From assembly GCA_034508935.3 (NCBI GenBank), contig CM067445.1, positions 95,020,476-95,084,475 on the forward strand: 64,000 nucleotides of DNA. Direction: 5' to 3'. Shown here in pieces: positions 34,475 through 45,896 of this stretch. Source of the DNA: Berghia stephanieae (Eukaryota; Mollusca; Gastropoda; Nudibranchia; Aeolidiidae). Within the stretch, counting starts at the first letter, position 1, and every line of letters starts with the position of its first letter. Below the pieces are notes generated by a model. That model had not been told where the DNA came from and ran no database searches. It saw only the letters and a program-made list of their open reading frames with translations. Made by a program: the position numbers and the translations under genes.

Positions 34475-34539
34475 ATTAAATAAATAAATAAAAGGAATTA
34501 CTTAAGAGAGATATTAAGCAAGAAACAAACAAACAAAAA

Positions 34540-35230
34540 TGGCAGAAAATCCGGTATTGATGCAGCAACAATAGTACAAATTGTCATAGAACCCTTTGGG
34601 GCTTCTCACAAATTTGCGGAGTGGATTAAGAGTGTAGAAAAATATAGCTTGCTCAATAATTACAATGATATAAACCAGATAAAAATTGCGTTAATGACAG
34701 CAAAGGGGCCTGTCAGTGATTTTATTGTTCACTGGCAAAAGGATAATTCAAATAATATTCAGACTTGGAATACTTTGAAAGCTGAGTTAGCTGTTCATTT
34801 TTCAAATATTACGAGTCCAGAACAAGCAACAAATCTGTGAAGGCAGATTAAACAAAAGCCCGGTGAGACAATTACTGCATTCAATCAAAGATTGCTTAAT
34901 CTCGCACCAGAGGCATTTGCGGATGTTAGAATGGATCTAGCGGAAACTACAACTCTCGTGGAGAGACAGTTAGTAAGCTATTTTGTAGACGGACTGTTAG
35001 ATGATGGAATGAAATTTAGGATATTGAGAGAAAATCCACAAACGTTAGATGCAGCTTTGAAAATAGCTATAGGGGAGCAAAATTTAAGAAGAAGATTTGT
35101 TTCTCGATTTTCTTCTAATATTCGTAAAGAAGAGGACATGGAAGTCCAATATGTGAGAACAAAAAATAAAGTATGCACAATATGCGGCAGGCAGGGACAC
35201 CAGCTGTTAACTGCAGAAGAAGGGATATAA
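34540..35230 (+). pseudogene. Element 2 gag
   Basis: Fossil gag. The capsid-like region includes FAEWIKSVEKYSLLNNYND, IQTWNTLKAELAVHF and an FNQRLLNLAPEAF block, then VSYFVDGLLDD (the usual Gag wording FvdGL). It ends with a zinc knuckle start (CTICGRQGH). It carries the part of gag missing from element 1. Confidence 0.8.
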
Positions 35231-36142
35231 ATGTAGTGACTAATGACACAAGAAATAGAAATCAGCCTATACGATGTTACTTTTGTAACAAGTGATAACG
35301 AAAGTAGTGATTCAGACAGTAGTCAAAACACTATCATTTATTATAATGAGAGAACTGGTATCTCAAGATTAAATGAACCAAATGCAAATTTTGTGAATAA
35401 TGAAATTGAAAATTTGATTGATAATGAAGAGGAAAATCTAGCTGACAAGGAAGAAATAATGGATTATGAATCCAACCAACCTGCCACTATGATAGGTACA
35501 TCAGCACAAGAAGATAGTATTATGAAAACGTTGAATAAACGTAAAATCTTAGAAGACTCAGATCAATCTGAAGATGGCATTCCTTTGTTTGAGTTACAAA
35601 AACGACTTAGAACAAAAGCTTATAAAAACACAAGGAGCAGAAAAAATGTTCATGGAATCCAATGTAAAAATAGACCAATTACTAATTCGACTCGCAATTT
35701 CGATGATAATTGTAAAGTTATCAAGACTGTATTGTCAATTATATAAGAAACTGCGAATTATGATCAGACTGTATTGTCAAATGTATAAGAGACTGAATAT
35801 GTATTTAAAAAAAACGGTTTCAAAGTAAGTGAATATAAAAATAATACCGGTTTATAAAATTAAGACTGAAAAGTCAGACAGCTGATAATGATTGTGACAC
35901 AAGCGGTTAGCTTGTAAAGTATCAGTAAAAAAAAATATACGAGAAGATTAAAAAAAAAAAAAGGAAACCGATCGGAGGAGAAGAATATTGACTAAGTACA
36001 CAAAAGAATCAATATTGTGATCTTGTATATTATAATTTATAATTGTACAGTATTATGCTGCCTCTACAAATAATGTTTATGAAGTTAATATTATGTACTA
36101 CCGATAACCTTGAGTTATGAATGGTGTGATTTAAGTTGATGT

Positions 36143-37637
36143 TTGTACTTGTCCACAGGTGGGGCACGAACCAACCAATCGGTATTCATTACCCTTTACC
36201 TTTCCCTGTTTCTAACCAAAGCTATTGTGGTCAAAGAAAATGTTGGGTTTGACAAAGTAAAGGAAATCAGTTCCTCACGAAGTTCGTGGATCATAACGTT
36301 GGTCCTAAGTCTACAACCATATGAAGATTTAATTAACGATTTCTCTGAGAAGGCGTCACAGCTAGAAAAATTAGTTTTCGGGGCAATAAAAAGTGACGTA
36401 GGAAGGATGCAACTACAATATCGGTTTCATTTTGAATTTATTAAACACGAATAGTTTTCAAAATTACAAATCTCTAAATCAAAGGAACAAACGAGCATTG
36501 CTTCCCTTTGTAGGTAAGGCAATGAGCTTTTTATTTGGGACTACGAGTGAAAGTGATTTAAGGAATATTCGGAAGGCAATGAAAAAATTAAAACAAAATA
36601 AAATGAAATTCAGCATATTGTTAAAGAAAGTTTGTCTTTCATTAACATGTCACATGCTGAAATAGTTGAAAATAGAATAAGAATTAATAAAATAAATGTT
36701 GGACTTGCTAGATTATATAAACAAGTGAATCAAGGCTACAGTGCATTAAAAAAACGATTTTGAAGGTTTCAAAAGCTTTGTGAGTGTCTATATACAATTA
36801 GACAAAATTGCTAATGACATTCGTGAAATGATGTTAGAAACATTAGCACGTTTAGAAAATCTGCAATTACAGATTGCTGTGGTGTCGATGGGAAAATTAT
36901 CTCCATCTGTGTTTCCACCAAGTCTACTGATAAGTATGTTAGTGGAAATAAATGGAAAATTATCTCCATCAGTGTTTCCACCAAGTCTACTGATAAGTAT
37001 GTTAGTGGAAATAAATGGAAAATTATCTCCATCTGTGTTTCCACCAAGTCTACTGATAAGTATGTTAGTGGAAATAAATGGAAAATTATCTCCATCAGTG
37101 TTTCCACCAAGTCTACTGATAAGTATGTTAGTGGAAATAAATGGAAAATTATCTCCATCTGTGTTTCCACCAAGTCTACTGATAAGTATGTTAGTGGAAA
37201 TAAATGGAAAATTATCTCCATCAGTGTTTCCACCAAGTCTACTGATAAGTATGTTAGTGGAAATAAAATCTAATTTGCCATTATCATTAACGTTGCCAAT
37301 AGATCCGTCGTCTCAATTATGGAATTATTACAAAATATTGTCATGTTCAACAACCTTTGAAGACAATAATCTTTTGATTATGATTTCTGTACCTCTAGTA
37401 AATAATGGAAGAAAAATGGAAATCTTTGCGGTCCATAATTTACCAATCCCAAATCTTAATATGTTGTCACAAGACATGAACACTTATCAATATAATTCTA
37501 AGTTTATGGTTGCAAAATATAAACTAGAAGCTGGTGCTATTGCGAAAAATAAAGAGAAAACTAAATACGTTTTGTTGTCTAAACATGAAGCAGACACGTG
37601 TGCTAGCTTATGCAAGAAATTTACTCAGGAGTTTTGA
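36143..37637 (+). pseudogene. Element 2 env, F-like fusion protein with six 21-aa repeats
   Basis: Fossil, near-identical to the env of element 1: splice-acceptor-like CTTGTCCACAG upstream, RNKR cleavage site, the FLFGTTSESDLRNI fusion region, then six in-frame 63-bp repeats (36889-37260) instead of three. The downstream segment (WNYYKILSCSTTFEDNNL and a Cys-containing C-terminus) is shared. Broken into separate frames. Confidence 0.8.
36889..37266 (+). repeat. 63-bp coding minisatellite in env, 6 units as a 126-bp dimer pattern
   Basis: Each unit encodes about NGKLSPSVFPPSLLISMLVE. Units alternate between TCTGTG and TCAGTG at one codon, so the true period is two units (126 bp). Element 1 has three units (about 32139-32322). 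Confidence 0.95.
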
Positions 37638-38228
37638 TAAAAACATGATCATAAAACACGGTAGATATTAGAAAAAACCATGGGGGTAGCTGCAGGAGAT
37701 TGCATTTATGCTCCATTTATGCTCGGTTGTGTCCACAAAACACGGTCGTCGCAACTCAGGGGATACTCAGGGGATACGTATAAAACTTAGGGGATACGTT
37801 AAAAAACTCAGCGGATATCAGTAACAGCATAAGAGGCGGGGTTTGATAGTAATGTTCGAGAAAACTCTTGTTATTTTTAACATACAAGTTGAACATGATT
37901 CGCTATTACTTGAAAGAGGCAGGTTTTGAATATTAATTTGGGATGTCAAAAATGAGTAGGAGTGGCCAAAAAGAATTGTGGGATAGTTTACGATAGGGTT
38001 CAAAACAGGGTGTTTCTATTCTATATGTCAATCTTTTATTCTGCATTTGAAATGAGCTGCATGTTTTAACTTTGGTACTCACCACCATTGACTGCATATT
38101 TTTGGACTTGGCATTATTTTTGCTAAAATAAAGAAACTTATCGAAGATGGGAGTTACATATTTATAAGAACAAATAAAACCACTAAATGTAGATCATTAG
38201 CCTTTATGTATGTGTTCACTACGCCACA

Positions 38229-38440
38229 CAATTAATATTTTATTCAGTGTATTATTTCATACTCTAATATGAATTTTTTTCATTTAAATGCAGACTTGCC
38301 TATTTGAAGATAATAATTAAAATTCGTGTTTGGAGATAGTTCTTGCAGTCTCTATTTTCTATACATCTTTCGTAACAGTTGGCATTTCTGGTCTAGTGCT
38401 ATGCTAAATAGAAAAATGGAGGATAAATGTATGCATATCT
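38229..38440. other. Flank of the env-element pair, no gene seen
   Basis: About 210 bp of AT-rich DNA between the final LTR end and a long TC microsatellite. No repeat block is recognised. Confidence 0.5.
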
Positions 38441-38441
38441 C

Positions 38442-38481
<40 letters not shown>

Positions 38482-38953
38482 CTCTCTCTCTGTCTGTCCA
38501 TCTATCTATCTACTTTTCTCTCATTTTCTCTCATTCTCTCTCTCTATATCTCCCTTTTATCTGTCCCTATATCTCTTTCTCTCTCTCTTTCTCCCTCCCT
38601 CTCCCTCTCTCTCTATTTTCTCTCTCTCTCTCTCTCTCTTTCCCTCTCCCTCTCTCTATCTCCTTTTCTCTCCTTTTCTCTTATTCTCTCTCTCTATCTC
38701 CCTTTTATCTCTCATCTCTCTCTCTCTCTCTCTGTCCATCTATCTATCTACTTTTCTCTCATTTTTTCTCATTCTCTCTCTCTATCTCTATATCTCCCTT
38801 TTATCTGTCATTATATCTCTTTCTCTCTCTCTTTCTCCCTCCCTCTCCCCCCCCCTCTCTCTCTCTCTCTCTCTACTCTCTCTCCCTCCCTCTCTATCTC
38901 ACTCTCTCTTATCTATCTCCTTTTCTCTCATTTTCTCTTATCTCTCTCTCTCT

Positions 38954-39000
<47 letters not shown>
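38440..39000 (+). repeat. TC-rich/TATC microsatellite, 560 bp
   Basis: Interrupted TC repeats mixed with TATC, TTTTC and CCCTC. The long Ser/Leu-rich frames through it are by-products. Confidence 0.95.
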
Positions 39001-39001
<1 letters not shown>

Positions 39002-39009
39002 ATTTAACA

Positions 39010-39062
39010 TTGTTGTAATGGAAAGTAGTTTACGTTGGTTTGAGAGTATTTCCATTACAACA
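39010..39062. repeat. Short palindrome, TTGTTGTAATGGAAA inverted repeat
   Basis: TTGTTGTAATGGAAA at about 39010 and its inverse TTTCCATTACAACAA at about 39048 surround a 23-bp loop. A related sequence (TTGTTGTAATGGAAATGCTC) is at 63905. Probably the end of a small MITE. Confidence 0.5.
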
Positions 39063-39436
39063 ATAGACCATAACAATTTGGGTTATCAGACATGCAAATA
39101 ACTATGCGTCGGGTTTGGATGCTGAAAGTTGAATTAATGACCAAAAAAATGACCTGAAGTAAAAAATCTTACATTTCTGGAAATGTATAATTTAATTGAC
39201 CGCCTCTGTCATTATTGGCCAGCAGGATGACAGTGGAATTCAGTGACTGCTGATCACCAACAAAAGGAAGAGCATCTAGTGGAACATTGTGTTGTGACGA
39301 TGGTACATGAATGCGGACAGACTTTGCTGCTGATTGGGTCGATCTTTATAACAAAGTAATGTGAGAACCATAAGAGGCTGCTTGCTACCAAAATAAGGAG
39401 GAAAGGCGTAAAAAATGGTTGAGGAAACAGATGGGA

Positions 39437-40260
39437 GTGGAGACCAAGATTGGAAATTTGAACGTTGAAAGTATGACAGCAGATCAAGGTAAATCTCTGA
39501 TGCTGTGGAAAGAAGAAAAATTAACATTCTCTGTCTACAAGAAACAGATTGGTGGCGTTTTAAAAAATACTTTATAATGGAAATCAGGCCACAAAAATTT
39601 AAGCGGGTATCATTCTGGATAAAGTACTTGCACAAAATGTTGTCAGAGTCCAAAGGGTCTCCGACAGACTTATGTGGATCAAGATCGTAGTCAATATGGA
39701 ACAAATCTTGAGTGCATACGCACCCCAGACAGGCTGTACGCAAGACAAGAAGGAAGAATTTTGGAAGGAGATTGATGAACAAATGGAAATTTTGGACAAA
39801 TGGGCACGTTGGAGAAAGCAATATCGGAGAGGGGATATGGTTGGGAAGGTATGGGTATAACAGCAGAAATGAAGAAGGCGAAGCTTTTGTAAGATTTGCA
39901 ACAAGGATGGACCTGGCAATACTAAATACATATTGTAGAGAGAAAGATGAGTACAGAGTGAAGTATTCAAGTGGTGTGAGAAAGACACAAGTGGATTACG
40001 TGTTGTGCTGGAGGAGAAATTTGAGGGAAGTATCAGTTTTTGGCAGTTTGCCGGGAGAGAAAGTGGCAGCGCAACATAAGGATATCAGAGAAACAAGTTG
40101 AGGGAAAAACACGATGGTGGAAACTAAAAGAGGAAAAGCAAAGTGAAATATTTGCTACAACCGTGAAAGGAAGACTAGGGATTGATTTCCCAAAGGATTG
40201 GAAAAGAACAGCTGATGATTTCCGTGAAGTGGCCAAAGATGATGTTGTATATCCTGCTGT
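39437..40260 (+). pseudogene. RTE-type LINE endonuclease relic
   Basis: Pieces in different frames, in the order of the RTE/BovB-like endonuclease: IGNLNVESMTADQGKS (start of fold), an SAYAPQTGC-like piece (ILSAYAPQTGCTQDKKEEF, about 39705), YNSRNEEGEAFVRFATRMDLAILNT (about 39855-39925, shown here in parts), SGVRKTQVDYVLCWRR, and the linker TRWWKLKEEKQSEIFATTV. Normal RTE endonuclease reads through as one frame; here there are at least three shifts and internal stops. No reverse transcriptase follows. Endonuclease of this type nicks target DNA to prime reverse transcription. Confidence 0.8.
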
Positions 40261-40269
40261 TTTAGATAG

Positions 40270-40820
40270 AATTTTCCATGAAATTCTGTGGTCTAGCCTG
40301 TTGTCTTTTAATCTCCAAATATGTTTGCCAAATGTTGATGTTTTTTGTTGGCGTTTCTAAAGGTTGAGGAGTGGATTTTGTATCCCGTTTTGAAATTATT
40401 TTCCGTTAGTTCTATTTATTTTTCCTGCTTTGTTTTAGTTTCGGTGGCTGTGGCTTGGTTTATTAGACTTGATTCTAAACATTGTTTTATTTAACGGACA
40501 ATGATCCTTTTTTCTGCACTTGCATTTTATGATGAGTGGGGTTTGCTCTTGTCGGTGTTTATTTCATTATGTTTTTTTGTTGTCGCTTGAAATTACTTAT
40601 TCCGTGTTGCACATACAAGAATAGCTTATTTTAATCTTATTTCTTTTGATTAATTTGTGGAGCTTGTGGTTCTTTGGGAAGTATGTCCAGGAACTGCTGT
40701 CCAACATTTGTGCTGACGTTATTGTCGAAAGGTGGATTGAACCAAGTAGTATACCATTTTTATTTTATTGCGTTCTTTTCTTGTGTATTGAGGTTTATTT
40801 GAGAAGGGTGCGTCGGTATA
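40270..40820. other. AT-rich spacer, no gene seen
   Basis: T-rich DNA between two retroelement relics facing each other. No usable frame. Confidence 0.5.
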
Positions 40821-40821
40821 T

Positions 40822-42174
40822 TCAAATGGTGCGTTGTATCCGCTTTTTGTGAGTGTTTTTTTTGTTGTTGTTGTAGTAAACGGCTGCAACGTTGAATATC
40901 TCGCTATTTTTCGAAAGTTTGCTCACACGCAGTGCTATGATATTTGGTATATGTTTACTGACGGAACGAGGGTGGTTGTTATTTTTATTATTGTAGCTAA
41001 TGATGTTATTTGGTTTTCTGAACGGTTGGGATGAATTGGGTTTTATGTCGAATCTGACGTTGAAGAAGTAACTGTTTTTTTGGTTTGCGTTTATCTTGAT
41101 TTTCAAATTGTTTTTATGAAACATTTTGCAGATTCGCTCTTGGTCGTTTATTGCTCATAACGAGTCCATCATCTCTATAGAGGCCAAGGTACGTGTGTGC
41201 ATTGCAGTTGTGAAAGGATGTACAGTCCGATAGTTCGCATGTTTCAGTGACGTCGAATGACCTCATTGTAACGTCGAAATCATTTTGCCTCTTTGTCCAC
41301 GGCGTGTTGTCATAGTATAGTGTGCTGTGCTTGGTGTATTTGATGATTTGTTTTTCCTCTACTGCAATGTTGGTATATGTTGATTCGAATTCCAATACTT
41401 TGTTTAGTAAATCTGGGGTGATGGAGGGGTAAAAATCGCAAATGTCAAAAGTGATGAAGGTGCAGTTTTCTTTGTTTTGGATATTTTTAAACCATTCAAC
41501 GATTTCAGTGGTGTTTTTCCACTGGTTGAATTCGGTTTCTATTTATTTATATTTTTAATATGTTTAGCTGGTCTTTCCAATTTCAGTTTTGTATGGATTT
41601 ATTAGTCTACATTTATTTTTGAAGTCCAGCTTGTGATCTTTTAATGTGATGAATGCTTCTCTTTTTTACGCTATATCGATTCGATCGCTAAGGTCAAGTT
41701 TGTTTGCTATATTTTTATTCTTCTTTTGTGATCTCTTTGGTTCTGTGTGTTCTGTCTTTTTTATAGTCTTTGTTGATGTGTTTGTGTGTCATTCTCTCAT
41801 AGTCGTCAGGGGTCATTTTATAATAGTTGTTGGATTGTCGGTTGGTATCAAAAGTTGTTAACTTTGTTTATTTTCTTCACATCACCAGTCAGTCGATTTT
41901 GTAAGTTGTTATTTTTTGTTTTTGAACTGTACATTTTGAATGAGGTCTGAAAGTCCATCTTCTATTTTTTTTTTCATTCAGGTATTGCAGGGGCTGATGT
42001 TGTAGAGGTAAAGCCGTACCTGTTCTTGTCGGTGGATTCTAAATTTGGGTTGAGGAAAAATAATGTTCTCCGACGTAGATTTGTGACAAATGTTTCTGTT
42101 GTCATGATCGCTTTGTTACAATATGTTGTCAATGAAAATATTCTTTGATACATGCACTCTTTCATGCTTCTCAT
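40822..42174 (-). pseudogene. Reverse transcriptase relic of a YRDDG-type retroelement (possibly Penelope-like)
   Basis: Minus strand, in pieces: KNRYGFTSTTSAPAIPE (about 41975-42030), DDYERMTHKHINKDYKK (about 41760-41815), KCRLINPYKTEIGK (about 41585-41630), FNQWKNTTEIVEWFK, then the palm box FITFDICDFYPSI (about 41421-41463), FDVTMRSFDVTETCEL, the catalytic YRDDG (about 41164-41181), and a C-terminal part with FNVRFDIKPNSSQPFRKPNN and SNHP-like PRSVSKHIP. This combination recurs in repeat-type proteins of many aquatic invertebrates. I lean to Penelope-like but am not sure of the class. Several shifts and stops; no endonuclease domain seen. Confidence 0.75.
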
Positions 42175-42179
42175 TTATA

Positions 42180-42265
42180 GCTTTTAACAGACAATAACAA
42201 ATGCTTGCTACCCTTTACTGCATAGTACTTTCTACAAGAACTAATAGACCCAGCTACCAAATAAC
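42180..42265 (+). mobile_element. SINE family 2 fragment
   Basis: TTTTAACAGACAATAACAAA, TGCTTGCTACCCTTTACTGC and ATAGTACTTTCTACAAGAAC match the middle of the 11607 copy. Confidence 0.6.
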
Positions 42266-42810
42266 TTCTTAGTGGAAAGTGCGGTCAGTAAATCATTTAC
42301 AGACCCATTCTTACCTCTTATTGCAATTTAGGTAGCGATTTTCTTAATTTGATTGTTCTCTAAAACAAGAAGCTTCTCTCTGATAATGTTCAAAGTTTTT
42401 TTTTGGTCTAATCTAGAAAGGAGAAAAGTACTCGAAAAAGAAACCACAACTTTCCTGGAATCATCTTTCTTCAATTGACGGGATCACTCGTACGTGAGTA
42501 AAAATTATTTCCTTCTTGACATTTAGATATTTACTTAGTTTATCTCTCAGGTGAACAAAATAGATGTGCTGGAGAGAAAAAAAAAAGTATCAGATGTAAA
42601 TATATCCTTCTTTTGTTTTCAGATTTAAATATATTTTGCATAGTTTTAAAGATATAATTGCATTACATTTCGTATAGCCGATGTTTGATACAGGCAATGG
42701 TTCAGGAAGCTACAAAACTCCAACCTCCGGACCTTTCATTTTTTTCACCTAATCTACAATTTGCATGGTATCCCAGTCCGACGTTCCCACACCCAACCAG
42801 ACACATTCTT

Positions 42811-42811
<1 letters not shown>

Positions 42812-42893
<82 letters not shown>
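42812..42893 (+). repeat. GA microsatellite, about 41 units
   Basis: Uninterrupted (GA)n. The Arg/Glu frame across it is not a gene. Confidence 0.98.
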
Positions 42894-42898
<5 letters not shown>

Positions 42899-42899
42899 T

Positions 42900-44990
42900 T
42901 GAATTTATACTTGATCGGGAATTTTCGATTCAACTTTACTCATGTGTACAGTTGAAATATGGAGAAATACAAATTACTTCAGCAATGCTTGCATTACGAT
43001 ATCTGGACCAGGTCAAGGCAAGAAATAAAAGGAAGAATTGAGGATGGATTGTTGATATCTACACTAAGGAAGATTCAACATGTTATCATGTATGTGCTGA
43101 AATGGAATCTGCAGGGATCCAGGAAATAAAGTTGTCTTGGGATTAAAGTGTGCACGTAAGAAACTAGAAAGAAGCAGAATAGTAGTGCAACAATTGGTAA
43201 AAAGTAGTGTAACTGTTTATGACTCATGCTGCCAAAGAAAGATGCCTAACGGTAAGAATCCTCTAATTGTGTTTAAAAGTACAGTATTGGAGAACAAGAA
43301 CAAATGCCTACTTGACCCAATGGAAAGATAATTGATAAATCTGTCAAAGATATATGAACTGATTACCAGGAACATGGGTTACAATATAGTCAGGATCAGA
43401 GAAGGGGCTCAACATGACGTTATCAAACTGAATGAGTTAGTCTCTTAGCATATATCATGGACCAATAATCTAGAGTCTGCAAATATCCATGAGCCTGGTT
43501 GCAACTTGCGTATGCAACAAACAAAAATTGAGGATGCCTTGGATGTGGATTAGCGTTATAATGTGGCAAAGGAAAAGAATAGAAACCAGTGGGATATGAT
43601 TCAGCAGCAGCACATTTGTAGGTGGATAGTCAATGTCTTTTGGAATCAGCTGCCAACACCTCGAAACAAGCTGTGAGATTGAATCCCAAAGATGGAAAAA
43701 AGATAGAAGATTAAAAACCTACCGAAAGAATAGGTTGACGTGTATGCCACATGGTTTGACAAAGCACAAGACAGAGACAAATTTTTAGATCAATATAGAC
43801 ACAATGCTTGGAGATCGATTTAAATAAAATAAGTTAGAAACATTAAAGTTGCCAAAATCTCAAATCATATTGTTGAAACTAATAATAAGCTTCATTTCTG
43901 AACATTTCTTTTCTTTTGTTCTGGTTATTAAGGGTGTGGGAACTTATTCTGATTGAACGCTATTTTAAATAATGATAAAGGTTTTTGTATCCTGGGTATT
44001 GTGTTTCGATTTCATGATTATTTATATACTCTGAAATGTCCTCACCAATCCATGGCAGCATTATGTCAGTTAGAACAATATTTTTAAACTTGCATTTTTG
44101 GGCAAGGACGTGAAATATTGGTCTGATCCTTATTGTGTAAAGGATAGATGAAGTATTTAAAACGACAAATGTAAAATCACATTTATTTTTTATCATTATT
44201 TTCACTTTCTGGCGATTAGATCAACTGGACATAATGCCAATTGGAGAATGTGCGTCACTAACTATTGAACTATGAAATGCTAAATATTTGAAACTAACCA
44301 TGTCACGTCATTTCTTTTTTTATTTTTACTCACTTTCAGTTCAAAGCGTTTATTTTAGACAGCTTAGTATTTTCAATCTTAATTTAATGTTGCGGATCTC
44401 TAATATATGAAAAACTAAATTTTATAGGCAGTATCGAAAATGCACTTAAAATATTTCTTCTTTGCTTTTGACATCTTGTCCCCTGATGAAGACCAAATGC
44501 TCTTTGCCTAAAATTATACAAGAATGAGAGAATTGTTGAAGTAGACTTCTGTCATTTCCAATTGTTACAATCTCCTAGATTCCTCACATGCTTGTGAGTG
44601 ACAGGATTTCATATTTGCCTGAAATGCCTCGATACGTTCTCCGCACTTCTTGCCTCCCTCAAGTTTGCCAAGAATTACTTTTCGTTTTTCCTAATCTACG
44701 TCAGTCCAGTAACATTCTTATCAAATTATCGATCTTTTTGGTTGCAAAATGTATTGAGAAAACAGTTTTTCATACCTGTGTTGTAGCCTCAATCAACGTC
44801 CACTTGTTGTGCCCTCGCATTGATTTTCTTGACTAATTTATTGTATTGTGATTCTCACTCGTGTATTGAAAAATAGCATTTTGTCTGAAAACTCCTGTCG
44901 TTACTTTCCCCTCACAATGTCATGATTTCCCTCTCAGTTCCTCGTTTATCACGTGGAATACTCCTGTCATCATAATCATTGCCTTTTTCA
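42900..44990. other. Unassigned 2-kb region
   Basis: Several 60-90-codon frames occur (for example 43137-43331 plus, with a Lys/Arg-rich N-part and CCQRK, and 43960-44205 minus). None shows a domain I recognise. Around 43330-43700 plus-strand pieces look like decayed coding DNA (for example QWDMIQQQHICRW), perhaps an old transposon. No splice-consistent gene model can be supported. Confidence 0.35.
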
Positions 44991-45054
44991 CCCTGGGTCA
45001 GAGTATAGGCCACACTAAACAGTTTCCATCCTTCTCTATCCTCTATCCAGGTGT

Positions 45055-45848
45055 CTAGGGATAATCACAGCGATAGTAGAAAGGGTCTAGACGTCTATAT
45101 CTCCCAAGTTCCTGATATTTTGCCTTTATCTGCTCTCTTTGACGCGTACCTATACCTAAGACCTTTGACTTTGCAGGGTGAATTCTTAGACCAATCGATT
45201 CCGACAGGCTGTTTATAATTGTGGTTTTTGCTTGCATCTGGTACCGGGTGTGGGACAGAAGAGCCAGATCATCTACAAAATCCAGATCATCCAACTGTGT
45301 CCAGGGGGTCCACTGTATCCCATTTCTTCGCCCCTTTGGAGGTTTCCTTCATTAGCCAATCAATGGCAAGGATGAACAGGAATGGTGAGAGCAAGCATCC
45401 TGCTTGACACCAGTCTTAATTTTAAAGCTGTCAGTATGCTAATCTTTATGTACAACCTGCAACTTGATCCTTCATACATTTGCTTAATGAGGTTTATTAT
45501 CTTTTAGGGAGTCCATAATGTAGAATTGTCCACAATGTTGCTCTGTCAATACTGTCGAAAGCCTTCTCGTAATCCATAAAGTTGACAGTAAGAGAAGAGT
45601 TCCATTCTATAGACTGTTCCACTATGACTCGCAGAGAGGCAATCTGGTCGATGGTTGAACGCTGTTGCATTCTTAATTCTCTCTAGAATAATACGGTTGA
45701 AAACCTTTCCTGGGATAGAGAGAAGAGTGATTCCTCGATTATTATTACATTTACTGAGGTCCCCTTTCTTTGGAAGCTTGATAAGATGCCCTTCCTTCCA
45801 ATCCTTTGGGAATACTCCAGTTAGCACCAATAAATATATCATCAACAA
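45055..45848 (-). pseudogene. RTE-type LINE reverse transcriptase relic
   Basis: Minus strand: FPKDWKEGHLIKLPKKGDLS, NNNRGITLLSIPGKVFNRII and LERIK (about 45700-45820), the canonical fingers region of RTE reverse transcriptases. Further down is DDLDFVDDLALLSHTRYQMQ (about 45235-45294), where the catalytic box reads FVDD rather than FADD, then GLRIHPAKSKVL. The middle, including the first palm box, is only partly readable. Shifts and stops show a pseudogene. The LTR element at 45892 begins 44 bp upstream of the recognisable part, so it probably inserted into this LINE. Confidence 0.85.
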
Positions 45849-45896
45849 CCCTGGCTCCTTTTTTTCTTCTCATGGATCTAGATTTTCTCCAGTAAG

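Larger units (their letters stand above)
33283..38228 (+). mobile_element. Env-bearing Ty3/Gypsy element 2, no pol block, fossil
   Basis: Head-to-tail with element 1 through the shared LTR. Parts in order: primer site, a 1.2-kb leader with small accessory open stretches, gag, the acidic linker region, env, LTR ending at 38228. No protease, reverse transcriptase, RNase H or integrase is present, so it would depend on another copy. From 35293 on it matches element 1 at about 99%. Several breaks are present. Recent but inactive. Confidence 0.85.

Noticed and set aside
35243-35330. Spliced subgenomic RNA as the source of the no-pol element
   Set aside because: The junction sequence does not show a GT donor at the expected place, so I do not claim a splicing origin.
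38326-39018. 230-codon Ser/Leu-rich protein
   Set aside because: Translation of TC repeats.
42761-42955. Arg/Glu repeat protein
   Set aside because: Translation of a GA microsatellite.
44588-44836. 82-codon frame as a host gene
   Set aside because: No recognisable domain, no splice context, and an overlapping second frame of similar length in the same DNA.
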